Below the pieces are notes generated by a model that worked only from the letters and a program-made list of their open reading frames with translations, did not search any database and was not told the origin of the DNA. Position numbers and translations under genes: made by a program. 64,000 nt of DNA from Lotus japonicus (Eukaryota; Streptophyta; Magnoliopsida; Fabales; Fabaceae): NCBI RefSeq assembly GCF_012489685.1, contig NC_080046.1:45657176-45721175 (forward strand), given 5' to 3'. Shown here piece by piece: positions 21,001-30,839 of the stretch (its first letter is position 1; every line of letters begins with the position of its first letter).

Positions 21001-21303
21001 AAATTTACACCTGAGGAGTCTTTCGATTTCTTCCTTGATTTTCACCAACACATCTGGATGGAACCTCCTGGGCAGTTGCTTGACTGGTTTCTTGTTTTCT
21101 TTGATGGGTAACTTCAATTCCACCACTTCTCGACTGAGGCCAGGCATTTCATCGTAATCCCAAGCGAAACAGTCTTTGAATTCCTTGAGTAGTTTCACCA
21201 TCCTGTCTTTTAGCTCCGGGTCAATGAGAGCACTAATATACGTTGGCCTCTTTTCTAAGCCATCACCCAGGTCTACTTCTTCTAAAGGGTCTTGCGCTTC
21301 CAT
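18034..21303 (-). CDS. pol: Pol polyprotein, copy B (RT to integrase intact, upstream frame broken)
   Basis: 1089 codons with the same RT (YIDD), first and second RNase H and DD35E integrase as copy A; identical apart from one Ile-to-Val change near the start (DLGDG region). The frame cannot be followed upstream: one-base deletions near 21309, 21380 and 21540 break the linker to protease. The Met at 21303 is just the first available one. Enzymatic parts look whole but would need gag-protease from elsewhere. Confidence 0.85.
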   Translation of the reverse strand: MEAQDPLEEVDLGDGLEKRPTYISALIDPELKDRMVKLLKEFKDCFAWDYDEMPGLSREVVELKLPIKENKKPVKQLPRRFHPDVLVKIKEEIERLLRCKFIRTARYVDWLANVVPVIKKNGKMRVCIDFRDLNAATPKDEYHMPIAEMMVDSAAGHEYLSLLDGYSGYNQIFIAEEDVSKTAFRCPGALGTYEWVVMPFGLKNAGATYQRVMNTIFHDFIETFMQVYIDDIVVKSPSRDDHLLHLRKSFERMRKYGLKMNPLKCAFGVIAGDFLGFVVHKKGIEINKNKAKAILDTSPPTSKKQLQSLLGKINFLRRFIANLSEKTKSFSPLLRLKKEDAFRWEAEHQKAFDELRVYLSSPPIMAPPIRGKPMKLYISATDGTIGSMLAQEDEDSKERAIFYLSRVLNDAETRYTMIEKLCLCLYFSCVKLKYYIKPIDVMVFSHYDIIKHMLSKPILHSRIGKWALALTEYSLTYAPLKAVKGQAIADFLADHTLPQEIITYVGIQPWKLFFDGSSHKNGTGIGMFIVSPRGIPTKFKFKIKSNCSNNEAEYEALTSGLEILIALGAKNVVVKGDSELVIKQLTKEYKCISENLARYYTKASNLLAKFDEARLGHVSRVDNQEANELAQIASGYMVDKCRLKELIEVKEKLNPSNLDILVIDNMAPNDWRKPIVDYLQNPVGTTDRKTKYRAMSYVIMGNELFKKNVDGTLLKCLSEDDAFIAISAVHDGLCGAHQAGIKMKWILFRQGMYWPTIMKDCMEYAKRCQDCQRHAGIQHVPASELHSIIKPWPFRGWALDLIGEINPCSSRQHKYIIVAIDYFTKWVEAIPLQNVTQDTVIEFIQNHIVYRFGLPESLTTDQGTVFVGQKVASFAESWGIKLLTSTPYYAQANGQVEAANKTLISLIKKHIGRKPKNWHQTLGQVLWAYRNSPKESTGATPFRLAYGQEAVLPVEVYLQSCRIQRQEEIPSEDYWSMMLDELVNLDEERLLVLDTLTRQKDRIAKAYNKKVRAKSFMLGDYVWKVVLPIDKKDKRYGKWSPNWEGPFSVEKVLLNNAYSIKELGGNRQMTINGKYLKTYKPTLHEINIE

Positions 21304-24300
21304 TTTCTTGGAAATTCGACCACTGGCTTCTCGAAGCCTAATGGGCCGTCATCATAGATGCAATCTAGCCTCAGATTGCAAGGTCCTCGAATCCGCATTT
21401 CTCAGCACTCTGCTCGTTTATTTCTATGCACGTGTCATCCTTATTTATTGTTGCCTCCTCCTGAGGTGTTAATTCGACAGGCAGGATTGAGACATTAGCT
21501 TCGTCTATAGCCATTTCTTTGGCCATCCTCTCGGCCTCCAGGCCGTTCTTATTTTGTTTTCGGCTGCGTAAGCCGAAATTCGAGCCATGCTCGAATTAAT
21601 CATCTTTATCATTGGCTTGCCACCCATCAGTGACATCTTTCTCTTCATCACTGTGCCATCCGCTCATGGCATCAGGTTTACATGCTTCATTGAGGTTTAG
21701 GCCCCGGATGGGATCCAACGTTACTGAATACTCTGAGTAGGGGTTGAAGTATGGCTAGCCACTGTGTCTAAAGGAGCAATTGTGGCTAAACTCTTCTCAA
21801 ATTCTTCTTACCAACGTAGCTTGTTTCTGCTAAATAGTAGCTTTGATCTGCTTGTACATTTTCGACAACTCCATCAGCTTTCCAAATGGATATACGTTGG
21901 TGTAAGGTCGAAGGCACTGCCCCCACGCCATGAATCCATTCTCTTCCCAGCAGCAAATTGTAATTGGCCTTTGAAGGGACCACGATGAACAATGTGGAAC
22001 GGGCTACTGTTCCTACGGTTATGTTCAACATGATTGCCCCTAGGGAAGAACCTGTCTTTCCTTCATAATCGGAAAGTACCATGTCATGTGAGATTAGATC
22101 CGCTTCAGTTTTTCCTAACTTCTTGAGCATAAATCCGGGCATGAGGTTAATTGCAGCTCCCCCGTCGACAAGGACTTTGTTAACACCCTTCTCCTCGACT
22201 CTGGCCCAAACAAATAGCGGTTTCAAATGGCTCTTCATTTGCTCGGTTGGCCTTTGGAAGATAGCTCTTTCATCTTCGACGGATCCTCTCTGCATCACAT
22301 AATAACACAAAGGATTGTCATCTGGTTCGTCGTCGACCTAGTAGTCTTCCTCGCTTTCAGTGACCTCTGAATTCTATCGAATTCTGCAGGTAGGATGGAC
22401 ACGATGCAGATGATGTTGAGCTCTTCTCCCTCACTGTCGTCGAAATCTTCGAGCATGTCTTCATCCTCATCCTCGACGACATCCTTCCCTTTTTCCTTAG
22501 CTGGATTTGGTGGTATGGTTGTTCCCTGTTTGATGGCGTGATCCAGCTGGTTGATAATCGACGCCACACTAGTTCATTGCGAGAGTTGTCTTCTGGCTTT
22601 ATGTCCCATAATGAGCGGAACTTGCCACCTCTTTCCCTCTCAGCTTTCCTTTTCCTCAAAAAACGCCTGAACTGAGTCCTGGTCATCTGTTCAGGAGCAT
22701 AGTAGTTCTCAGAGCCATAGGAGTAGCTTCGTGACACACGGGAATTGTTGATGTAAGAGGATCCCTGGCCTAAGTCGATTTTCTGCCACTTAGGGTATGG
22801 TTTTGGCCTTGGAGGCGTTGGCCTGAACCATTGGTTTCTTGGCAATCCAGCATTGGGGAGGTAAGTTTTGTCTTTACTGCTTGTTTTCTGGCCTTTATGG
22901 CCATCGAGTTCCTGGTCTCTTTCGACCCACTCCTCGTGAGGGTACTTCAGTCTCCTGGATACAGGAGCCTTCCTCTGATAATGCCTTTTCATTTCTGAAT
23001 CTTGATAGGCCTTGGCTGCGGATTTGTCGAAAACAGCGCTGCATCGAGGGCACAGCATAACTTCTTTCTCGCCATCTTTGCTGCGGGATAGAAACTCGAC
23101 AAGGGTTTCTCCAGCCTTGGGGTAAACCTCTTCCAAGTTCACTTCTTTCACGACGTCTGGTTCTTCGACAGCCGTGTTTTCCTCCTTTGCCTCCTCGAGT
23201 GTCAGGCCCAGATTCAGCTTCTCGGAAATGTCAACCATGCCAATGTAGAAAGGTTCCACGTAGTTGGCTTCAGCTACCTGCAGTGGGTCGGAGTCAATCT
23301 TCATTTGACTTTTGGCTTTTTCGTCATACTTGAGCCTTCCTGAGTCCAATGCCCCCTGCACGAGGTCCCTGAAACGAACACATTGTGAGGTCCAATGACC
23401 AAAAAAGTTATGATATTTGCAATATTTCTTCTCTTTCGTTTGTTCAGGAGAGGGAAGTTTTTGGTCTTTGGGGACCACAAGCAAACCATCAGACACAAGT
23501 ATATCATAGATTGCATCACATTTGGCCACATCAAAAGTATAAGTTTTTACAGCAGGAATCGTGTTCTTGGGGTTTTCCTCCCCAAGTTTGTTTTCACGTG
23601 GTTTCAATGCTTTACACACATAAGGATCCCCTGGCTGAAGTTCAGCCAGATTGACGTCATTCAAATCGACGTCCGCAGGGACTTCTCGATAGACACATGG
23701 ACTCTGACCTACTGAATCCGCATCTATGTACGCTACCTTCTCCTTCTTTGGCCACTTAGCAGTCTTGGCCCTTTCCTCTGAATTTTCGGCCTTTAGCAAT
23801 TCGATGTGCCTCACTCTATCTGCGAGCAAAGACATATCTCGAATATACTGAGTGTCGATCTTCTTTCTAATAGAATACTCTAGACCACCAGCGGCTAAGA
23901 CAACTAGCTCGTGTTCAGGAACATGGGTGAAGCATCGAGATTTAAGCATCCTAAACCTGTTTAAGTAATCATCAATAGACTATGCTGGCTTTCTTTTGAC
24001 ACTAGCCAAGTCCTTCAAACTTACTTTGCACTCTCCCCTAAAGAACTGTTCATGGAAAATTCTTTCCAACTGAGCCCATGTATGGACTGACCTAGGAGCG
24101 AGGGTGGTGAACCAGGTAAAGGCATTTTTGGTTAAAGAACTCGGGAAGTACTTCATTTTTAAATTTTCATTGATGGCTAAGTCTCCTGCTTCGATTTGGT
24201 ACCTGGCTATGTGTTCTACCGTGGACTCTCCTGAATCCCCTGAGAACTTAGTGAATTTGGGGACCTTCCAGCCTCGAGGAAGTTCTGATTCGAGAACCTC

Positions 24301-25221
24301 CTCTGTAAAGGCTGACACAAAATGGGGTCTATTCGCGAAACCCACGTTGAAACCATGTTGGTTCAACAATTGCTCCACCACGGCAGCAACATTTTGTTGC
24401 CCCCCAGCGTTCTGGTGTCGAATTCTTTCTAGCACACCATCAGCGTGTTCTTCCCTGTTTACCATATACACATTTTGCAATGGTGGCTGCACTGCCTCGT
24501 ACAAAGGGTTTGCCCTCATCTCTTGGTGTTGCGGCGCTTGATAGCGCACCGGGGCAGGGACATGGTTAGGCAACGGGATTTGGTTAATCCCTGGTGCCGG
24601 TTGGACTTCGACTGGTGCCCCCAGGGCTGTCGCCAAACGATCCATCTGTCGTGCCAAATGCTGATTATTGGCATTATTATTTTGGAGCACAGGGTTGATT
24701 AGCTCACCTATCTGTCGAGATAGCATGTTAACCATTTCATGGTTACTATCATCTACTTGCTGCCTAATGGCTTGAAGTGAACCATTATTCATACCTGTAG
24801 ATAAATAAATTTGTGAACTAGATCCAGGGATAGGGGGACTAACTCGACTTCCCAAGTTTAACATTGTTCCATTTGCCCCAAAAGGGGGTATGCTGAATGG
24901 GGGAACATTTTCAGGGAACGTCGAATACGTGCCTTGTATGCCTTGCATCATAGATGTAGGCATACCATAAGGCATGTCCCTCGTAATCGTTGGAACAATT
25001 TGTGCCTGTACTGATGTAGATACAGGCATTTCTGCAACTGCAGAAATTGCCACGTTCTGGGTTGGCATACTGGTGCCATGCCTCATTCCAGTAGACACTT
25101 CTTCATTATTATTACCACTACTTCCCCCGGGACTACTCTGGTTACCCACGTTAGATCCTTGAGGGGAGGTTCTTCCTCGGTTGCTTGCCATACTCAAAGT
25201 CTTACCACTTCTCAGGTGCAT
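21304..25221 (-). pseudogene. gag: Broken gag-protease of E1 copy B
   Basis: Recognisable by near identity to 4764-8384 but split into at least four frames. From the 5' end: an open stretch from the ATG at 25221 to a nonsense codon at about 23980 (Ser codon to TAG after KRKPA); a stretch from 23949 to about 22370, where a one-base loss shifts the frame; a protease part (22310-21786); then several one-base deletions at 21309-21800. It also has a 6-base insertion (Asp-Ser, near FSGDSGEST) that copy A lacks but copy C has. Most losses are single bases in short runs, so part of the damage could be sequencing error. Confidence 0.85.
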
Positions 25222-25317
25222 ATAAATCACAATCCAGGCCAGTAGCAAATACCAAATAGCATGCAGCAAACAAAACACACAAAACGCTTCTGTAAAACTT
25301 AGTTTTCACAAAAACGG

Positions 25318-25334
25318 TCCCACTGGGCGTGCCA
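25318..25334 (-). other. Primer-binding site, E1 copy B
   Basis: Same 17 bases as 8481-8497, three bases inside the 5' LTR edge at 25338. Confidence 0.8.
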
Positions 25335-25337
25335 ATT

Positions 25338-26152
25338 TGTTTACACGGATTTTTGGTAAACAAATATCCTCTTAGTTCGACTAAAGGAAGTTTAGATTTC
25401 AGGGTCCTTTTGAGAAAACGTTTTGCCAAAGTGTAGTGTGTGGACGGATGTGTTTTCGACAATAATAAACAACTTCAAACGAAACTGGATTTTATTGAAT
25501 ATGAGTCGATTACAAAATAGTTAAGCAAACCAAAATAACTTTAAAGCAAATTTCGACAAAACAAGCTACACATAAGAACTGGGAATTAACAAACTGCAAT
25601 GCAAGGAAATTAAAGCGTTGGTTCTGCAACATACTCCTCCATCATCACGTTCTGCTCTCGAAGTCTCATTGATGCGGACGTTTAGAGCTTTTAGTGAATT
25701 TTCAGAGTTTTTCAGTTGGAACCCTCTCTTCTGCTGCTGCTTCCTTTATTTATATTGTTCTTTCTGCCCATGTTCTTGGCGGTTTTACTTGGATGCACGA
25801 TGGCTTCGTGGGTTTTGAATTTTGGCGCCATACCCCACGTTTAGCCGATGGTCTTCGCGCACGTGACTCTATTGCCACGTGGATGGTTCTGAGTCGTGGG
25901 CAACCGTTGCTATTCGTGGCATCGTGGGTGTACGCACGTGCCTGTAATCGCTTGTTATTCGGTAACTGCCTCTTCCATTAAGGTGATCGAGATTTCTTCA
26001 TCTTCTGAGTGTGTCGAGTTATGGCTTTTACTAACTTGTCCTTGAGGGACATCGTGTGCTGAGTTGCCGGCTTCGCCCAACCCCTTATGTCGAGAAACCA
26101 CTTTTTGTACCATGGTGTCGATAATTGTAATGCTTGTAATTTTGGCTTAACA
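25338..26152 (-). repeat. 5' LTR of E1 copy B (815 bp)
   Basis: Ends TGTT and AACA. Shares variants with the LTR of copy C (for example the CTTGTTATTCGG and TTAAGGTGATCG stretches near 25951-25987) that are absent from the LTRs at 8501 and 11969. The three CACGTG boxes are kept. The right flank is CCTCC, not CCAGT. Confidence 0.92.
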
Positions 26153-26448
26153 CCTCCCAAATCTTATATATAGCTCTTACCACTTGAGTAACCTCAGACA
26201 TGGCATTGCACTGTACTTATTGATTGATTTCTGCTGGGTTCAAATATCACTTTTGCATCATATATTGTTGCCGTTCTAGGAATTCAGAAGACGACATTGA
26301 AAGTACAAATATGTATGGCTATTCACTTATTTGGGGTGCTCGACCAAAGGAGCTAAAATTTAGAAGAAAAATAGACACATGAACTGATGAACATATAGAT
26401 CAAAGAAACGAAACTGTATAATTAAGTTCATCACTTTGCCAGCAGACT
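26153..26448 (-). other. Flank of copy B: likely 3' untranslated region of a host gene
   Basis: Single-copy-looking AT-rich DNA after the LTR. A string like ACTCAAGTGGTAAGAGCT (minus strand, about 26176-26193) resembles the A-box region of plant SINEs. The rest would be the 3' part of the gene whose last exon is at 26449-26557. Confidence 0.35.
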
Positions 26449-26557
26449 TTATGGGCGTGATCCTCTGCTTCCACTTGGTGGCGGCGGAGACTCTATCTTC
26501 TGATCCCATTCACGGCCTTTAGCATGTTCTTCAGGAGGAGGTGCCACTACGGGTTCT
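26449..26557 (-). CDS. Last coding exon of an unidentified host gene (partial)
   Basis: Minus strand: a splice acceptor (ATTATGTGACAG, from 26569 down to 26558) is followed by 35 codons and a TAA at 26449-26451. The peptide reads EPVVAPPPEEHAKGREWDQK and goes on to a Pro-rich SPPPPSGSRGSRP tail. It begins in phase with a split codon. The preceding exon, if present, lies beyond or inside the gap starting at 26689. I do not recognise the gene. Confidence 0.45.
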
Positions 26558-26688
26558 CTGTCACATAATGACATAATATAACAAGCCACCTCGATCATTC
26601 AAAGTTCACTCATTTGAGTGTACATAGATAATACAAATTAGCTAGTGATGCATGTTTAATTAACTAAGAATTGAAATACCTTTCAGCA

Positions 26689-26788
26689 NNNNNNNNNNNN
26701 NNNNNNNNNNNNNNNNNNNNNNNNNNNNNNNNNNNNNNNNNNNNNNNNNNNNNNNNNNNNNNNNNNNNNNNNNNNNNNNNNNNNNNNN
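26689..26788. other. Assembly gap (100 N)
   Basis: Exactly 100 N, the usual placeholder for a gap of unknown length. It separates the host exon from the middle of copy C's pol. Bases right after it (26789-27000) have three single-base losses relative to copy A, as expected near a contig end. Confidence 0.98.
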
Positions 26789-28410
26789 TGCTAGTTGGTG
26801 GACTAGTGTCGAGAATGGCTTTAGCTTTGTTCTTGTTAATCTCGATGCCCTTTTATGCACCACAAAACCCAAAAAATCACCTGCAATAACACCAAAGGCA
26901 CATTTGAGGGATTCATCTTCAAGCCATATTTTCTCATCCTCTCAAAGGATTTCCTTAGATGCAACAAATGGTCATCCCTTGATGGGATTTCACCACAATG
27001 TCATCAATATAAACCTGCATGAAGGTTTCTATAAAATCATGAAAAATGGTATTCATTACCCTTTGGTAGGTCGCGCCAGCGTTTTTCAACCCAAATGGCA
27101 TGACCACCCACTCGTACGTCCCCAAGGCACCGGGGCATCGAAAAGCTGTTTTCGACACGTCCTCTTCTGCTATGAAGATTTGGTTGTAGCCTGAGTAACC
27201 ATCCAACAAGCTTAGGTATTCATGACCTGCAGCTGAATCCACCATCATCTCAGCAATAGGCATGTGATACTCGTCTTTTGGAGTGGCGGCGTTAAGATCT
27301 CGGAAATCTATGCAAACTCTCATCTTTCCATTCTTCTTGATTACTGGAACCACGTTGGCTAACCAGTCCACATATCGAGCTGTTCTGATAAATTTACACC
27401 TGAGGAGTCTTTCGATTTCTTCCTTGATTTTCACCAACACATCTGGATGGAACCTCCTGGGCAGTTGCTTGACTGGTTTCTTGTTTTCTTTGATGGGTAA
27501 CTTCAATTCCACCACTTCTCGACTGAGGCCAGGCATTTCATCGTAATCCCAAGCGAAACAGTCTTTGAATTCCTTGAGTAATTTCACCATCCTGTCTTTT
27601 AGCTCCGGGTCAATGAGAGCACTAATATACGTTGGCCTCTTTTCTAAGCCATCACCCAGGTCTACTTCTTCTAAAGGGTCTTGCGCTTCCATTCTCTTGG
27701 AAAATTCGACCACTGGCTTCTCGAAGCCTAATGGGCTGTCATCATAGATGCAATCTAGCCTCAGATTGCAAAGGTCCTCGAATCCGCATTCCTCAGCACT
27801 CCGCTCGTTTATTTCTATGCACGTGTCATCCTTATTTATTGTTGCCTCCTCCTGAGGTGTCAATTCGACAGGCAGGATTGAGACATTAGCTTCGTCTATA
27901 GCCATTTCTTTGGCTATCCTCTCGGCCTCCAAGGCCGTTCTTATTTTGTTTTCGGCTGCGTAAGCCGAAATTCGAGCCATGCTCGAATTAATCATCTTTA
28001 TCATTGGCTTGCCACCCATCAGTGGCATCTTCTCTTCATCACTGTGCCATCCACTCATGGCATCAGGTTTACATGCTTCATTGAGGTTTAGGCCCCGGAT
28101 GGGATCCAACGTTACTGAGTACTCTGAGTAGGGGTTGAAGTACTGGCTAGCCACTGTGTCTAAAGGAGCAATTGTGGCTAAACTCTTCTCGAAATTCTTC
28201 TTACCAACGTAGCTTGTTTCTGCTAAATAGTAGCTTTGATCTGCTTGTACATTTTCGACAACTCCATCAGCTTTCCAAATGGATATACGTTGGTGTAAGG
28301 TCGAAGGCACTGCCCCCACGCCATGAATCCATTCTCTTCCCAGCAGCAAATTGTAATTGGCCTTTGAAGGGACCACAATGAACAATGTGGAACGGGCTAC
28401 TGTTCCTACG
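26789..28410 (-). pseudogene. pol: Protease-RT part of copy C pol, truncated by the gap
   Basis: Open from 28385 to 26955 and reads from the end of protease directly into the RT domain with YIDD. Unlike in A and B, the gag-protease and pol frames are joined without a shift here (about 28030), because the A run has one base less. Frame is lost at about 26990 (one-base loss) and, upstream, at about 28411, where an extra T shifts protease. Confidence 0.8.
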
Positions 28411-30839
28411 GTTTATGTTCAACATGATTGCCCCTAGGGAAGAACCTGTCTTTCCTTCATAATCGGAAAGCACCATGTCATGTGAGATTAGATCCGCTTC
28501 AGTTTTTCCTAACTTCTTGAGCATAAATCCGGGCATGAGGTTAATCGCAGCTCCCCCGTCGACAAGGACTTTGTTAACACCCTTCTCCTCGACTCTAGCC
28601 CAAACAAATAGCGGTTTCAAATGGCTCTTCATTTGCTCGGTTGGCCTTTGGAAGATAGCTCTTTCATCTTCGACGGATCCTCTCTGCATCACATAATAAC
28701 ACAAAGGATTGTCATCTGGTTCGTCGTCGACATAGTAGTCTTCCTCGCTTTCAGTGACCTCTGAGATTCTATCGAATTCTGCAGGTAGGATGGACACGAT
28801 GCAGATGATGTTGAGCTCTTCTCCCTCACTGTCGTCGAAATCTTCAAGCATGTCTTCATCCTCATCCTCGACGACATCCTTCCCTTTTTCCTTAGCTGGA
28901 TTTGGTGGTATGGTTGTTCCCTGTTTGATGGCGTGATCCAGCTGGTTGATAATCGACGCCACACTAGGTTCATTGCGAGAGTTGTCTTCTGGCTTTATGT
29001 CCCATAGTGAACGGAACTTGCCACCTCTTTCCCTCTCAGCTTTCCTTTTCCTCAAAAAACGCCTGATCTGAGTCCTGGTCATCTGTTCGGGAGCATAGTA
29101 GTTCTCAGAGCCATAGGAGTAGCTTCGTGACACACGGGAATTGTTGATGTAAGAGGATCCCTGGCCTAAGTCGATTTTCTGCCACTTAGGGTATGGTTTT
29201 GGCCTTGGAGGCGTTGGCCTGAACCATTGGTTTCTTGGCAATCCAGCATTGGGGAGGTAAGTTTTGTCTTTACTGCTTGTTTTCTGGCCTTTATGGCCAT
29301 CGAGTTCCTGGTCTCTTTCGACCCACTCCTCGTGAGGGTACTTCAGTCTCCTGGATACAGGAGCCTTCCTCTGATAATGCCTTTTCATTTCTGAATCTTG
29401 ATAGGCCTTGGCTGCGGATTTGTCGAAAACAGCGCTGCATCGAGGGCACAGCATAACTTCTTTCTCGCCATCTTTGCTGCGGGATAGAAACTCGACAAGG
29501 GTTTCTCCAGCCTTGGGGTAAACCTCTTCCAAGTTCACTTCTTTCACGACGTCTGGTTCTTCGACAGCCGTGTTTTCCTCCTTTGCCTCCTCGAGTGTCA
29601 GGCCCAGATTCAGCTTCTCGGAAATGTCAACCATGCCAATGTAGAACGGTTCCACGTAGTTGGCTTCAGCTACCTGCAGTGGGTCGGAGTCAATCTTCAT
29701 TTGACTTTTGGCTTTTTCGTCATACTTGAGCCTTCCTGAGTCCAATGCCCCTTGCACGAGGTCCCTGAAACGAACACATTGTGAGGTCCAATGACCAAAA
29801 AAGTTATGATATTTGCAATACTTCTTCTCTTTCCTTTGTTCAGGAGAAGGAAGTTTTTGGTCTTTGGGGACCACAAGCAAACCATCAGACACAAGTATAT
29901 CATAGATTGCATCACATTTGGCCACATCAAAAGTATAAGTTTTTACAGCAGGAATCGTGTTCTTGGGATTTTCCTCCCCAAGTTTGTTTTCACGTGGTTT
30001 CAATGCTTTACACACATAAGGATCCCCTGGCTGAAGTTCAGCCAGATTGACGTCATTCGAATCGACGTCCGCAGGGACTTCTCGATAGACACATGGACTC
30101 TGACCTACTGAATCCGCATCTATGTACGCTACCTTCTCCTTCTTTGGCCACTTAGTAGTCTTGGCCCTTTCCTCTGACTTTTCGGCCTTTAGCAATTCGA
30201 TGTGCCTCACTCTATCTGCGAGCAAAGACATATCTCGAATATACTGAGTGTCGATCTTCTTTCTAATAGAATACTCTAGACCACCAGCGGCTAAGACAAC
30301 TAGCTCGTGTTCAGGAATATGGGTGAAGCATCGAGATTTAAGCATCCTAAACCTGTTTAGGTAATCATCAATAGACTCTGCTGGCTTTCTTTTGACACTA
30401 GCCAGGTCCTTCAAACTTACTTTGCACTCTCCCCTAAAGAACTGTTCATGAAAAATTCTTTCCAACTGGGCCCATGTATGGACTGACCTAGGAGCGAGGG
30501 TGGTGAACCAAGTAAATGCATTTTTGGTTAGAGAACTCGGGAAGTACTTCATTTTCAAATTCTCATTGATGGCTAAGTCTCCTGCTTCGATTTGGTACCT
30601 GGCTATGTGTTCTACCGTGGACTCTCCGGAATCCCCTGAGAACTTAGTGAATTTGGGGACCTTCCAGCCTCGAGGAAGTTCTGATTCGAGAACCTCCTCT
30701 GTAAAGGCTGACACAAAATGGGGTCTATTCGCGAAACCCACGTTGAAACCATGTTGGTTCAACAATTGCTCCACCACAGCAGCAACATTTTGTTGCCCCC
30801 CAGCGTTCTGGTGTCGAATTCTTTCTAGCACACCATCAG
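28411..30839 (-). pseudogene. gag: Gag-protease of copy C, 3' two thirds
   Basis: Open from 30831 to the extra T near 28411. Contains the gag capsid domain, the CKYHNFFGHWTSQC knuckle and VDGGAAINLMP protease site, as in copy A. Its N-terminal third lies on the other side of element D (37129-37911). Confidence 0.85.
30835..30839. repeat. Target-site duplication ATCAG, left side of D
   Basis: ATCAG directly before the TGTAACACCCC start of D. It is repeated at 37129-37133 right after D. The copy C gag sequence reads through uninterrupted if one copy is removed. Confidence 0.95.

Larger units (their letters stand above)
11969..26152 (-). mobile_element. E1 copy B: complete-length element, probably a chimera of two copies
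   Basis: From left: 3' LTR, polypurine tract, PMD gene and coiled-coil gene (both plus strand), pol, damaged gag, primer-binding site, 5' LTR. Total 14.2 kb. The left part (to about 21275) matches copy A exactly. The right part carries a stop codon and many small deletions and resembles copy C. The two LTRs differ from each other more than the left LTR differs from copy A's LTR, and the flanking five bases do not match (CCAGT and CCTCC). Both facts say the two halves come from different insertions. Confidence 0.88.
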
